64,000 nt of DNA from Rhizobium mongolense USDA 1844 (GCF_000419765.1 NZ_ATTQ01000008.1:124001-188000); one strand, 5' to 3'. Positions 47,483-56,822 are shown, numbered from the stretch's first letter. Program-made: numbers and translations. The notes: generated by a model from the letters alone, not told the origin.

Positions 47483-48001
47483 ATGGATATCGTCTTTGCC
47501 GACATATTCCCTGAATCCCGTATTCAATACCCGGTGATCTTTGCCCGGCTCATCGGTGCGATTATGCTGGGCGGCATCATCGGCTTCGAACGCGAGGCGC
47601 AAAACCATGCGGCGGGTCTCCGGACCCATATTCTGGTGAGTCTTGCGGCAGCGCTTTTCGGCATCATTTCCATCGAATCCGTGCATATGCCGGGCTTTGC
47701 CAACGACGAGCAGGTCCGCATCGATCCGTTGCGCGTCATCGAGGCCGTGACGGCGGGCGTCGCGTTTCTGGCCGCCGGCATGATCGTCTTTTCCAGAGGC
47801 AGGGTGAAGGGCCTGACGACGGGAGCAGGCATGTGGCTTTCCGGCGCGATCGGCCTTGCCATGGGCTTCGGCTATTGGCCGGTCGCCTTCTTCGCGACGG
47901 CGGCGGCGGTCAGCGTCCTCTTTGCTCTGGGTAAAATGGAGCAGCGCCTGGAGCGAGATTCCGGAAAGCAGCCGCCGCCGGAAGACGATGCCGACTCATG
48001 A
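47483..48001 (+). CDS. MgtC/SapB family membrane protein
   Basis: A 172-residue protein with about four to five membrane segments. The MgtC signature RLIGAIMLGGIIGFEREAQNHAAGLRTHILVSLAAALFG is complete, then GVAFLAAGMIVFSRGRVKGLTTGAGMWLSGAIGLAMGFG. The ACT-like C-terminal domain of long MgtC is absent. MgtC-type proteins support growth at low magnesium and in hosts. The ATG at 47483 is the first that leaves the conserved N-terminus intact. Confidence 0.92.
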   Translation: MDIVFADIFPESRIQYPVIFARLIGAIMLGGIIGFEREAQNHAAGLRTHILVSLAAALFGIISIESVHMPGFANDEQVRIDPLRVIEAVTAGVAFLAAGMIVFSRGRVKGLTTGAGMWLSGAIGLAMGFGYWPVAFFATAAAVSVLFALGKMEQRLERDSGKQPPPEDDADS

Positions 48002-48023
48002 AAAACGCCCGGCATGCCGGGCG
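48001..48023 (-). terminator. palindromic terminator between MgtC gene and small minus-strand gene
   Basis: An 18-base perfect palindrome (48006-48023, centre GCATGC). On the minus strand it is followed by TTTTT, so it ends the 65-residue protein gene. Confidence 0.8.
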
Positions 48024-48027
48024 CGCT

Positions 48028-48225
48028 TTATCGGCGATGAGAATTAGCCAGTCTTCCTCTTGAACTGTCCCTGTCTCCAGGCCCGCCCGTTTCGCCATGG
48101 GCAATAGTGCCGGATGCCGTTTCGCGCTTCTGCATATCAATGCCATTCTCGGAGGCCTCTTTGAGGGCCTGCCATTCGTTTTCGTGTTTCAGATAGATGT
48201 CCTGCGGCACGAGATCAGTCGTCAT
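48028..48225 (-). CDS. hypothetical protein, 65 residues
   Basis: A 65-residue soluble charged protein (MTTDLVPQDIYLKHENEWQALKEAS...), with a helical N-terminal half and a Gly/Arg-rich tail. GAGGA lies upstream of the ATG at 48225. The gene ends at a strong terminator. It may form a tandem with the 48298-48528 gene. No recognised family. Confidence 0.6.
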   Translation of the reverse strand: MTTDLVPQDIYLKHENEWQALKEASENGIDMQKRETASGTIAHGETGGPGDRDSSRGRLANSHRR

Positions 48226-48297
48226 GGCGTCCTCACATGTTTGTCCGGGCCTTAAATGCAAAAGCCCCGACGTCGGTTCCCGCGCCGCCTGAAAAAT

Positions 48298-48528
48298 CTA
48301 GGCGCGCCGTTTGCGACCTTTGGCTGCAAGGTCTGGACCGCCTTTTGAAAGGTCGCCGCCGGTGACATGAGCCGGAACATGAATGTCGTCCATCGGCGTC
48401 TGCGGCAGTGTCAGATCGACATGGTGCGGCGGCAGGACCTGCACCTTCTGCATGCGGTTCGGCTTTGCCCGCTTCATGCGATCTGCCGCTTCCGTACGCT
48501 TGTCGGGAGAATGAGTCGAAGTCTGCAT
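48298..48528 (-). CDS. hypothetical protein, 76 residues
   Basis: A 76-residue basic, Pro/His-rich, largely disordered protein (MQTSTHSPDKRTEAADRMKRAKPNRM...DLTLPQTPMDDIHVPAHVTGG...KGRKRRA). AAGGAGGG sits nine bases before the ATG, which supports real translation. No membrane segment. Upstream of and parallel to the 65-residue gene, 72 bases apart. Function unknown. Confidence 0.58.
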   Translation of the reverse strand: MQTSTHSPDKRTEAADRMKRAKPNRMQKVQVLPPHHVDLTLPQTPMDDIHVPAHVTGGDLSKGGPDLAAKGRKRRA

Positions 48529-48857
48529 TCGTGGTCCCTCCTTTTGTTATCGCGCCGACAATGGGGTTCCATTGCCTCAACCAGAGCCTAACGGGCGGGC
48601 GACTGCATGGTTCCAAAGAAAAGCTCCGGCGCGGACTGCGGGCCGCCTTGACTGGCGCCACAGGTTGACTAACTAGAAGGCTGATCCGCGGCCAAAACGA
48701 TGCGCATGGTTGCCCCCCGTGCAAAAGCATCGGCTGCCGGACAAACACTGGTGCCGGGCCCCTCTGGCGAGAGTTTTTACGGCGCTCTCGTGATGTCGGT
48801 ACCGCCTGCAAATAGCCGGCGGATTTTCACTCGATGAAAAAGCTCACAATGCCTCAC

Positions 48858-48888
48858 GCGCATATCCCTTACGATATGCCGCGTTTTT
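48858..48888 (+). terminator. terminator-like hairpin in leader of DUF475 gene
   Basis: Stem GCATATC (48860-48866) / GATATGC (48873-48879), extended by flanking GC bases and followed by GTTTTTC. It lies 50 bases before the DUF475 start, so it is a possible attenuator or the end of an unannotated transcript. The rest of the gap 48529-48857 has no convincing gene. Confidence 0.5.
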
Positions 48889-48937
48889 CAATCACATCAT
48901 CCTTCAAAAACGATGTCCGCATCAAAGAGGTGCGGCC

Positions 48938-50059
48938 ATGAAGCAACCCATCAGCCATAAATCCACGCTCGGCTATTTCCGCTGGGCTTTTATCGTAACG
49001 GCCGTTGGCCTGGCGCTCGGCGCTTTGCTGGGCTGGCAGTCCACCGGCACGATGAGCGGCACGGCGACTATCTTCTTTATTTGCACGGTTCTGGCCGTGC
49101 TGGAGATTTCCCTCTCCTTCGACAACGCGATCGTAAACGCCAACAAGCTCAAGGAAATGACGCCTGTCTGGCAGCATCGGTTCCTGACCTGGGGCATTAT
49201 CATTGCCGTCTTCGGCATGCGCATCGTCTTTCCGCTGGCAATCGTGGCGATAGCCGCAAGTATCGGCCCGATCGACGCTGTGATCCTCGCCGCACGGCAA
49301 CCGGCTGAATATGCGCGCATCATGAACGAAGCCCATCTGCCCATCGCCGCCTTCGGCGGGACTTTTCTTCTGATGGTCGGGCTTTCTTACTTCTTCGACC
49401 CTGAGAAGGACGTCCATTGGATCGTCTCTGTTGAAAAACTGATGTCGCGCGGTGCGACGGTCAAGGGCATCGAGATCGCCTTCGTTCTCCTATTGATCCT
49501 CACTTTCGCTTCACTGCTTGAAGGCCAAGAATCGACGACCTTCGTCTACAGTGCGATCTACGGTCTTGTCACATTCCTGGTGGTCGAGGTGATTGGGGCA
49601 CTGCTGGACGCCTCGCAAAGGGCCATGGCTGAAGCGGCACGCGGTGGGCTTGGCGCATTCATCTATCTTGAGGTTCTGGATGCAAGCTTCTCGTTCGACG
49701 GCGTCATAGGCGCCTTCGCCCTGACGCAGAACCTTTTCGTCATCGCCATCGGTCTGGGCATCGGCGCGATGTATGTACGCTCGATGACGATCATGCTCGT
49801 CGAAAACGCAACACTGACGCATTACCGCTACCTGGAGCACGGCGCGTTTTATGCGATCCTAATCCTTGCGATCATCATGTACGTCCAGACCCTCTTCCAC
49901 ATTCCGGAAGTCATCACCGGTCTCGGCGGTGCAGCGCTTATCGGTGTCTCGCTCTGGTCCTCGATCCGCCACAACAAGCGGAAGGAAGCCCGTGCGAAAG
50001 CAGAAGCGAGGGCGCGGGCCGAAGTCCATTCCCCTGCCCGCGAGCGGCTGGAGGCCTGA
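48938..50059 (+). CDS. DUF475 (TerC-superfamily) integral membrane protein
   Basis: A 373-residue inner-membrane protein with about 8-9 helices. Two acidic-aromatic motifs typical of TerC-type metal/ion handling proteins are visible: EISLSFDNAIVNANKLKEM and DASFSFDGVIGAFALTQN. It ends in a charged, Arg/Ala-rich cytoplasmic tail. TerC relatives have been linked to manganese export and tellurite resistance; DUF475's own role is not settled. The start follows AGAGG. Confidence 0.9.
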   Translation: MKQPISHKSTLGYFRWAFIVTAVGLALGALLGWQSTGTMSGTATIFFICTVLAVLEISLSFDNAIVNANKLKEMTPVWQHRFLTWGIIIAVFGMRIVFPLAIVAIAASIGPIDAVILAARQPAEYARIMNEAHLPIAAFGGTFLLMVGLSYFFDPEKDVHWIVSVEKLMSRGATVKGIEIAFVLLLILTFASLLEGQESTTFVYSAIYGLVTFLVVEVIGALLDASQRAMAEAARGGLGAFIYLEVLDASFSFDGVIGAFALTQNLFVIAIGLGIGAMYVRSMTIMLVENATLTHYRYLEHGAFYAILILAIIMYVQTLFHIPEVITGLGGAALIGVSLWSSIRHNKRKEARAKAEARARAEVHSPARERLEA

Positions 50060-50103
50060 CATTTCCAAGGCCGCAGCGTTTGCAAGCGTTGCGGCCTGAC
50101 GGA

Positions 50104-50138
50104 CAAAAATAAAGCCCGCGACCAACCGGTTGCGGGCT
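50104..50138 (-). terminator. intrinsic terminator of the 56-residue protein gene
   Basis: An 11-pair stem (one G-U) at 50113-50123 / 50128-50138 with loop AACC; on the minus strand TTATTTTTG follows. Confidence 0.87.
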
Positions 50139-50163
50139 GTTTCATGCGTGATATATCGGGAAA

Positions 50164-50334
50164 TTAACGGCCGATATGGTCGAAGGCATCGGGTGCGATA
50201 CCGAGAACCTTGAGGTCCCGGGGCTTCGGACGGCGACCCGCTTCGAATGCAGCGCTTACAGCATTTGCGGCGCCGATGACAGCGAAGGCACGGCCGAAGA
50301 AACCTTCCCGAATGGACTTGCTGTAGGAGGACAT
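50164..50334 (-). CDS. small conserved-looking protein, 56 residues
   Basis: A minus-strand ORF of 56 residues starting MSSYSKSIREGFFGRAFAVI, then GAANAVSAAFEAGRRPKPRDL and ending GIAPDAFDHIGR. Layout: an amphipathic helix, then a basic turn and a C-terminal segment like the end of DUF1127-type small stress proteins. A dedicated terminator follows. GAGAAAGA precedes the ATG. I cannot name a family with certainty. The upstream bases to 50425 hold its promoter region. Confidence 0.7.
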   Translation of the reverse strand: MSSYSKSIREGFFGRAFAVIGAANAVSAAFEAGRRPKPRDLKVLGIAPDAFDHIGR

Positions 50335-50425
50335 TGTCTTTCTCGCTTTGGCTTCATTATTGACACCTCACATATGATGCGCTGCAGCATTCCTCACAAG
50401 TAACGGGATTTCAGGCCTGCCATGC

Positions 50426-50463
50426 AAAAACAAGCGGCCGGCCCATGTTTCAGGGCCGGCCGC
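50426..50463 (-). terminator. terminator of tctCBA
   Basis: An 11-bp perfect stem GCGGCCGGCCC (50434-50444) / GGGCCGGCCGC (50453-50463); on the minus strand TTGTTTTTGC follows. Confidence 0.9.
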
Positions 50464-50494
50464 AAGAAAAGGGTTCGAGCAGTACTTTTCTTCT

Positions 50495-52012
50495 TTAGTC
50501 GTCGCTTGCAGCAAGTTGCGAAAGAACTTCGCCGCGGCCGCGTAGTCTCAAGATCAACGGGATGATGAAAGCCGCAGCCGCCACGAGCAGCAGCCCGGCT
50601 GAGATCGGCGACGTGACAAGCGTCGTCACATCGCCCTGGCTGATGGCGAGCGCCCGGCGGAGCTGCTGTTCGGCAAGCGGCCCGAGAATCAAGCCGACAA
50701 CCACCGGGGCGATCGGATAGCCGAAGAGCCGCATGATGTAGCCAAGAACGCCGAAGGCGAGCAGCATGCCGAGCTCGAACACCGAGGGATTGGCGCCGAT
50801 GGTACCAAGCGTCGCAAACAGCAGGATGCCGGCATAAAGCCAGGGCTTCGGGATCGTCAGCAGGCGGACCCAAAGCCCGATCAGCGGCAGGTTTAGAACC
50901 AGCAGCATGGCATTGGCGATGAGCAGGCTGGCGATCAGGCCCCAGACGAGCTGCGGATTGTTTGCAAACAGCAGAGGACCGGGTTGCAGGCCATATTGCT
51001 GGAAGCCTGCGAGCATGATTGCCGCCGTCGCCGTCGTCGGCAGGCCGAGCGTCAGGAGCGGCACCAGCGTACCGGCTGCCGACGCGTTGTTTGCCGCCTC
51101 CGGGCCCGCTACGCCTTCGATCGCACCGTGACCGAATTCTTCGGGGTTCTTCGCCAGGCGTTTCTCGGTCGCGTAAGAGAGGAACGTGCCGATTTCGGCA
51201 CCGCCAGCCGGCATTGCACCGATCGGGAAGCCGATCAAGGTACCACGCAGCCATGCCTTCCAGGAGCGGCCCCAATCCTGCGCCGTCATCCAAAGAGAAC
51301 CCTTGACCGCTTCGACCTTGTCCTCGCCGCGATTGCCTTGGGCTGCGATATAGAGCGTCTCCCCGATCGCGAACATGGCAACCGCAAGCGTGGTCACTTC
51401 GATGCCGTCCAGAAGATCCGGAATGCCGAAGGAAAGACGTGCCTGGCCGGTCTGCTGATCGATGCCGACCATCGCCAGCGCAAAGCCGATGAAAAGCGAC
51501 GTCAGCCCGCGAAGCGCCGAATCGCCGAAAGCGGACGAAACGGTCACGAAGGCGAGTACCATCAGAGCGAAATATTCACGCGGCCCGAAGATCAGCGCCA
51601 GTTTGACGATATAGGGCGCGATGAAGGCAAGGCCGAGCGTGGCTATGAGGCCGGCGACGAACGATCCGATCGCCGCTGTCGCCAGCGCTGGACCGCCGCG
51701 ACCCGCGCGCGCCATCTTGTTACCCTCGAGCGCAGTCACGATCGAGGCGCTTTCACCCGGCGTATTGAGCAGGATGGAGGTCGTCGAGCCGCCATACATG
51801 CCGCCGTAGTAGATACCAGCAAACATGATCAGCGAACCGGCCGGGTCGAGCTTGTAGGTGACGGGAAGAAGAAGGGCAACCGTCAGCGCCGGGCCGATGC
51901 CCGGCAGAACGCCGACCGCGGTGCCAAGCGTGACACCCACGAACGCGTAAAGAAGGTTCATCGGCTGCATGGCGACCAGGATGCCCTGGAAGAGGAATTC
52001 GAAGGTGCTCAT
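50495..52012 (-). CDS. tctA: tripartite tricarboxylate transporter, large membrane subunit TctA
   Basis: A 505-residue inner-membrane protein with about 12 hydrophobic segments. TctA signatures are [60 protein letters not shown] and [25 protein letters not shown]. With TctB and TctC it forms a binding-protein-dependent secondary transporter for citrate-like or other carboxylates. The ATG at 52012 follows a possible TTG at 52021. It is the last gene of the tctCBA unit. Confidence 0.97.
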   Translation of the reverse strand: MSTFEFLFQGILVAMQPMNLLYAFVGVTLGTAVGVLPGIGPALTVALLLPVTYKLDPAGSLIMFAGIYYGGMYGGSTTSILLNTPGESASIVTALEGNKMARAGRGGPALATAAIGSFVAGLIATLGLAFIAPYIVKLALIFGPREYFALMVLAFVTVSSAFGDSALRGLTSLFIGFALAMVGIDQQTGQARLSFGIPDLLDGIEVTTLAVAMFAIGETLYIAAQGNRGEDKVEAVKGSLWMTAQDWGRSWKAWLRGTLIGFPIGAMPAGGAEIGTFLSYATEKRLAKNPEEFGHGAIEGVAGPEAANNASAAGTLVPLLTLGLPTTATAAIMLAGFQQYGLQPGPLLFANNPQLVWGLIASLLIANAMLLVLNLPLIGLWVRLLTIPKPWLYAGILLFATLGTIGANPSVFELGMLLAFGVLGYIMRLFGYPIAPVVVGLILGPLAEQQLRRALAISQGDVTTLVTSPISAGLLLVAAAAFIIPLILRLRGRGEVLSQLAASDD

Positions 52013-52023
52013 CGCATCCAATC

Positions 52024-52515
52024 CTAGAAGAAGAGTCTCTCGAACGGTCCGGCAGGCAGCGTGAGCTGCAGCAGCTGCGAGAAAATGATCCAGACGACAA
52101 AGCTGAAGACGATACCCGCCGGGATCGAAAGCCAGAGCTTGCGACGTCCAAAGCCACGCGCCGTGAAGGCAAAGAGAATGCCTGTGGCAATCGAGAAGCC
52201 GGCCGTCTTCAGAAGCAGCATTTGCGCCGCAAGACCGGCCACAATCCAGATGACGGGAGCGACTTCCTGATGTTCCCGTTCGGGAAACTCATTGCGCAAC
52301 GCCTCGAAGACGGTCCAGATGCCGAGGCCGATCAACCCGAACGCCACGACCTTGGGCGCGGTAGCCGGCCCGATGCGAGCATATTGGGCAATCGCTCTCA
52401 TATGCGTGGCGTCCCAAAGCATGACGGCCGCAACGACGAAAAGACAGATAGCAATGATCAGCGCCGCCCAATCCGGGCGGCGCTTCGTTGCCAAGGGTGC
52501 GTTGCCCCTGCTCAT
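52024..52515 (-). CDS. tctB: tripartite tricarboxylate transporter, small membrane subunit TctB
   Basis: A 163-residue protein with four hydrophobic helices ([72 protein letters not shown]). The TctB/DUF1468 layout fits. Its ATG overlaps the tctC stop (ATGA), showing coupled translation. Confidence 0.93.
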   Translation of the reverse strand: MSRGNAPLATKRRPDWAALIIAICLFVVAAVMLWDATHMRAIAQYARIGPATAPKVVAFGLIGLGIWTVFEALRNEFPEREHQEVAPVIWIVAGLAAQMLLLKTAGFSIATGILFAFTARGFGRRKLWLSIPAGIVFSFVVWIIFSQLLQLTLPAGPFERLFF

Positions 52516-53456
52516 TTAACCAGCCCGATCTCTTTGAGGATGCCTTCGGTTGCGGAGACGTCCTTCTCGAGCTGCGCCTTGAAGGCATCGCCGGCGAGGT
52601 ATGTGTCGGCCCAGCCCTTCGTCTTTAGGATTTCCTGCCAGCCTGCCGACTTGGAAAGCTTGTCGAAATCGGCGGTGACGGCAGCTGTCTGCTCAGGCGT
52701 CAGGCCGGGAGCAGCGGCGACCATCCGCCAGTTCTGTACGCTGACATCGACGCCAGATTCCTTCAGCGTCGGAGCGTCGACCCCGTCAATGCGCTTATCG
52801 CTCGAGACGGCGAGCAGGCGGAGCTGACCGGCCTTCACCTGCGATTCGAATTCGCCATAGCCTGAAATGCCGGCCGTCACCTGTCCGCCGAGGATAGCGG
52901 CAAGCGCCTCACCGCCGCCCGAGAAGGCGACATAGTTGATCTTCGTCGGATCGACGCCTGCGGCCTTCGCGATGAGACCGACCGCGATGTGGTCGGTACC
53001 GCCGGCCGAGCCGCCGCCCCAGGACACCGAACCCGGATCAGCCTTCAGCTTGGCAACGAGGTCACCCATCGTCTTGATGTCGGACGATGCCGGAACGACG
53101 ATGGCCTCATACTCGCCGGTCAGGCGAGCGATCGGTGTGACATCCTTCAGCGTGACAGGTGACTGGTTGGTGAGAATCGCGCCGACCATGACATAGCCGC
53201 CAACGATCAGGGCGTTCGGATTGCCGCTGTTTTGGCTTGCGAACTGCGCCAGACCGATGGTGCCGCCGGCGCCCGGAACGTTCTGAACCTGAACATTGCC
53301 GGAGATGCCTTCCTTCTGCATGACGGTCTGCAGCGAGCGGGCCGTTTGATCCCAACCGCCGCCGGGTGCGGCAGGCGCCATGATGGTGTAGTCGGCCGAA
53401 TAGGCCGGCAGCGCAATAGCGGCTGCGAAAAGCGTTGCAAGGAAAGTATGCTTCAC
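52512..53456 (-). CDS. tctC: tripartite tricarboxylate transporter, periplasmic binding protein TctC
   Basis: A 314-residue exported solute-binding protein of the TctC/Bug family. The signal peptide ends ...IALPAYSA. The mature part shows MAPAAPGGGWDQTARSLQ, VQNVPGAGGTIGLAQFA, and the ligand-loop SWGGGSAGGTDHIAVGLI. Translation begins at GTG 53456, with GGAGGA six bases upstream. First gene of the tctCBA operon. Ligand is probably a di- or tricarboxylate. Confidence 0.95.
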   Translation of the reverse strand: MKHTFLATLFAAAIALPAYSADYTIMAPAAPGGGWDQTARSLQTVMQKEGISGNVQVQNVPGAGGTIGLAQFASQNSGNPNALIVGGYVMVGAILTNQSPVTLKDVTPIARLTGEYEAIVVPASSDIKTMGDLVAKLKADPGSVSWGGGSAGGTDHIAVGLIAKAAGVDPTKINYVAFSGGGEALAAILGGQVTAGISGYGEFESQVKAGQLRLLAVSSDKRIDGVDAPTLKESGVDVSVQNWRMVAAAPGLTPEQTAAVTADFDKLSKSAGWQEILKTKGWADTYLAGDAFKAQLEKDVSATEGILKEIGLVK

Positions 53457-53526
53457 GATGTGTCCTCCGTGATCGCGGTGAGCGCCGCGTATTGTTCTCA
53501 AGGGAATCGAGAAGCGTTGCCGGGCA

Positions 53527-53545
53527 GCGGACATTGATGGTCCGC
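53527..53545. promoter_or_regulatory. inverted repeat upstream of tctC
   Basis: GCGGAC (53527-53532) - ATTGATG - GTCCGC (53540-53545), 71 bases before the tctC start. A plausible regulator site, e.g. for the TctD encoded 3.4 kb away. The remainder of the 53457-53766 gap has no gene. Confidence 0.4.
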
Positions 53546-53624
53546 AATAGCGACGGAGACTCCTCCCGAAACGTCTACTCTCCGCCTCCACGAAGAGAAG
53601 TACCAGAACCGCACCACATCAAGC

Positions 53625-53640
53625 TGTCATTTAGCTGACA
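53625..53640. promoter_or_regulatory. second inverted repeat upstream of tctC
   Basis: TGTCA (53625-53629) - TTTAGC - TGACA (53636-53640), ~170 bases before tctC. Weak candidate operator. Confidence 0.3.
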
Positions 53641-53766
53641 TCGGCAGGATATCCAGCGCCAAGGACACTTTTTTGCCGTAATTCAAGCATGAGCGCCCGG
53701 TTATGCCGGTGGCGTACATGTCAAATCCCCTCCCATAAAGGAGGTAGGTTCGAAGGCTATCGCCAT

Positions 53767-54846
53767 CTACTGTGTCCGCAGCACCTCGTTCCAATGGGCG
53801 ATCAGCCGCGCGCGCTTGACCTGGTCGAGATAGACCATCAGGCCCGGGCTGACCGGAACGGGCCGGAGCTGGGCACCGAGAAGCTCCTGTAGGGTGTTCG
53901 CCGTATTCTCGCCTGCAACTTCGGGGCTGACCGCCGGGATCTGCAGTTTTCGGGCCATGATCGTCTGTCCTTCCTTCGACATGAAGAAGGTGAGATATTG
54001 CCGCCCGAGTTCCGGCTCCGCCGCAGCCTGCGGCACCAGCCCGATGCGCGACATCACGACTGTATAATCCTTCGGCAGCACGATGCCGACATCGGGGTGC
54101 CGCGACGCCCAGTCCGCAGCATAGGAGCCGAGAATGTTGTAGCCGAGCACGAAGCGCCCGTCGGCTACCCGCTCCAGGATCGCCGAACTCGTCGAATAGA
54201 GCTTGACGCCCGCAGCCCCCATCGCGCGGATCACCGACCAGATGTCCCCGAACTGCTCCTGGTCGCGCGCCATGAACAGAAAGCCGACGCCGGAGCGTTC
54301 GATGTCATAGGTGCCGATGCGGCCGTAAACCGCGTTGCCTTTGCGCTTCAGGTAATCGACGAATTCCGCCCGTGAACTTGGCACCGGCTCATGCAAAAAG
54401 CTCGGCTTGTGATAGACGAAGACGGCCGGCTCGAAGGTGAGCGCATAGGCCGTGTTGCGCCAGTTTGCCCATTTCGGCCATTGTCCGCTCATCGGCAGAT
54501 TGCTGACCTGCGCATAGCCGTCGTTGGAGAGCTTCACCTGCAGGTCCATCGCCGATGAAAAGGCGAAATCCGCGGTTTTCTTACCGGCATCCGTTTCCCG
54601 CACGATCCGGTCATAGATCTCGCCCGTCAGCATGTCTTCATAACGCACGGCGACATCCGGATTGGCTTCCTGAAAGCCGTGGATCATCGGCTGGGCGAGC
54701 GGCTCGTCGAGGGAGGAATAAACCGTCAGCACCCGCGCATCCGCCTTGCCGGATTTCGCGGGATAAAAGGCCTGATCCGCGGCTGCAAAACCGGGACAGA
54801 GCAGAAGCAGCACAACAAGAAGTCTCCTCATGAGCGCAGAATGCAT
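53767..54846 (-). CDS. periplasmic solute-binding protein (iron/ABC type)
   Basis: A ~359-residue exported binding protein. The signal peptide MRRLLVVLLLLCPGFAAA lies just after the start. The mature protein starts VLTVYSSLDEPLAQPMIHGFQEANPDV, as in Fe3+/2-aminoethylphosphonate-type (SBP class II) binding proteins. No ABC permease or ATPase is next to it. Such orphan binding proteins are known beside TctDE-like kinases, where they may act as ligand sensors; that is inference here. Start could also be the ATG at 54831. Confidence 0.88.
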   Translation of the reverse strand: MHSALMRRLLVVLLLLCPGFAAADQAFYPAKSGKADARVLTVYSSLDEPLAQPMIHGFQEANPDVAVRYEDMLTGEIYDRIVRETDAGKKTADFAFSSAMDLQVKLSNDGYAQVSNLPMSGQWPKWANWRNTAYALTFEPAVFVYHKPSFLHEPVPSSRAEFVDYLKRKGNAVYGRIGTYDIERSGVGFLFMARDQEQFGDIWSVIRAMGAAGVKLYSTSSAILERVADGRFVLGYNILGSYAADWASRHPDVGIVLPKDYTVVMSRIGLVPQAAAEPELGRQYLTFFMSKEGQTIMARKLQIPAVSPEVAGENTANTLQELLGAQLRPVPVSPGLMVYLDQVKRARLIAHWNEVLRTQ

Positions 54847-54941
54847 CACCACGCTTCACCGGGCAAGCTCGAGTGATTGCGGGTGCTGTCTCGCAACGCG
54901 ACAAGAGCATTAAAAGACGCTAAGCTAATTTAGACAACCGT

Positions 54942-56822
54942 ATGGAGGGGATATTGGAACGACGGCTGAGTGCCATACTCGCTGCCGACGTGGTGGGTTA
55001 TAGCCGTCTGATGGGTATCGACGAGACCGGTACCTTGCACGCGCTCAACCGCCACCGCTGCGAACTGATCGATGTCAGGATCTCCGACTACAAGGGGCGC
55101 ATCTTCAAGCTGACCGGTGACGGAATGCTCGCGGAATTCCAAAGTGTGGTAAACGCCGTTGCCTGCGCTGTCGAAATCCAGCGCGAGATGGCTATGCGCA
55201 ACAAAGACGTCCCGCAGGATCAGCGCATCGAATTGCGGATCGGCATCAATCTCGGCGATGTCGTGATCGAGAATGACGACGTCTTCGGCGACGGCGTAAA
55301 CGTCGCTGCTCGGCTCGAGCGCCTTGCTTTGCCGGGTGGCATTGTCGTTTCCGGCTCGGTTCGCGATCAGGTCGGCACGCGCCTCAATATCGGCTTCGAG
55401 TTCCAGGGGGAGCAATCTCTGAAGAACATCAAGCAGAATGTGTCGGTGTTCACGGTTCTCCTCGATCCGCCTTCTGCAACGGCCGGCGCGTCGGGCGACC
55501 AAACCCGCAATACCTGCTTTATTGCCGTTCTGCCCTTCACCAACATGAGCGGCGATCCTGAGCAGGAGTATTTCGCCGACGGCATCACGGAAGACATCAT
55601 TACCGACCTCTCCAAGATATCGAGTCTACACGTCGTGCCGCGGCACACTGTCTTCACCTACAAAGGGAGTTCGCTGAAGGTAAAGCAGCTCGCCCACGAA
55701 CTCGGCGTGCGATACGTTCTCCAGGGCAGCGTCCGCATCGCCGGCGCGCGCGTGCGCATATCGGGCCATCTCATCGATACGGCGAACGGCGACCATCTGT
55801 GGGCCGATCGCTACGACCGGAATCTCACCGATATCTTCGCGATCCAGGACGAGATCACCAATTCGATCGTCGGCCAGCTCAAGATCCGGCTCCTGCCGGC
55901 CGAGAAGAAGGCCATCGCCGCCGAACCCACCGCCAATATCGAGGCCTATACCTACTATCTGCGAGGCCGCCAGCTATCGCACACCTGGACGAAGTCGTAT
56001 CTGCACCTTGCCCGCAGGATGTTTTGCAAGGCTGTCGAGCTCGATCCTGATTATGCGCGCGCCTATGCGGGTATTGCCGATTGCGATGCGGCCTTACGCG
56101 ATTGGGACCCGGAAAATGTCCCTCTCGAGAACATCCTGCAGATGAGCGCCCGCGCCCTTGAACTCGATCCTGATCTTGCCGAGGCCCATGCCTCCCGAGG
56201 TCTGGCCTTGCATCAGAACGGCCAGGATCAGCAGGCCATTGCAGCCTTCGAGCGGGCACTTGCACTTGAACCCAATCTTTATGAAGCGAACTTCCACTAT
56301 GCGCGTTTCTTCTTCATGCGCGGCGATTTCGCCAATGCCGTCCGCTATTTCACGCGCGCGGCACATATCCGCACGGACGACTATGTCTCACCCATTCATT
56401 TGATGAGCGCCCACCGCTCGCTCGGGCGCATGTCGGATACGGAAAACTGGGCCAAGCTCGGGCTGCTGCGAGCGGAACGCGCACTGAATCTCAGTCCGGA
56501 AAATTCAGGACCGGCCCATCGCGGCGCGCTGGCGCTGGCGCATCTCGGAGACAGGGCGAGGGCAAGGGATTGGGCCGCCCGCGCCATCGCGATCGATCCC
56601 GACGACATCGTTGCGCAATACAATCTCGCTTGCGTCTATTCCGTCCTCGGCGACGTGGACGAAGCGATTGATATCCTGGAGAGGCTGATGCCGCGAAGCT
56701 CGGTCTACCACATCAAATGGTTCGATAACGACTCCGATCTGGATAACATCCGCAGCGACCAGCGCTTCCAGAAACTCCTGCTCGCAGCGCAGGAGGAACA
56801 ACCCCGCGAGGTCGCTGAATAG
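54942..56822 (+). CDS. adenylate cyclase (class III) with TolB-like and TPR domains
   Basis: A 626-residue soluble signalling protein. The cyclase domain (1-~170) has metal Asp16 (AADVVGYSRLMG) and Asp60 (LTGDG), adenine-selecting Lys56 and Asp117, and transition-state Asn120/Arg124 (GDGVNVAARLE), so it looks catalytically complete. Next is a TolB-like N-terminal region (IAVLPFTNMSGDPEQEYFADGITEDIITDLS), then TPR repeats (~360-600; ALELDPDLAEAHASRGLALHQNGQ). Rhizobia have many such cyclases. Real start may be the TTG at 54954, which has GGAGGGG immediately upstream, giving MERRLSAILAADVV as in homologues. Confidence 0.93.
   Translation: MEGILERRLSAILAADVVGYSRLMGIDETGTLHALNRHRCELIDVRISDYKGRIFKLTGDGMLAEFQSVVNAVACAVEIQREMAMRNKDVPQDQRIELRIGINLGDVVIENDDVFGDGVNVAARLERLALPGGIVVSGSVRDQVGTRLNIGFEFQGEQSLKNIKQNVSVFTVLLDPPSATAGASGDQTRNTCFIAVLPFTNMSGDPEQEYFADGITEDIITDLSKISSLHVVPRHTVFTYKGSSLKVKQLAHELGVRYVLQGSVRIAGARVRISGHLIDTANGDHLWADRYDRNLTDIFAIQDEITNSIVGQLKIRLLPAEKKAIAAEPTANIEAYTYYLRGRQLSHTWTKSYLHLARRMFCKAVELDPDYARAYAGIADCDAALRDWDPENVPLENILQMSARALELDPDLAEAHASRGLALHQNGQDQQAIAAFERALALEPNLYEANFHYARFFFMRGDFANAVRYFTRAAHIRTDDYVSPIHLMSAHRSLGRMSDTENWAKLGLLRAERALNLSPENSGPAHRGALALAHLGDRARARDWAARAIAIDPDDIVAQYNLACVYSVLGDVDEAIDILERLMPRSSVYHIKWFDNDSDLDNIRSDQRFQKLLLAAQEEQPREVAE

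Noticed and set aside
48233..48811. 192-codon minus-strand ORF near the small proteins
   Set aside because: Arg/Ser/Pro-rich with no start signal and overlaps two better-supported small genes.
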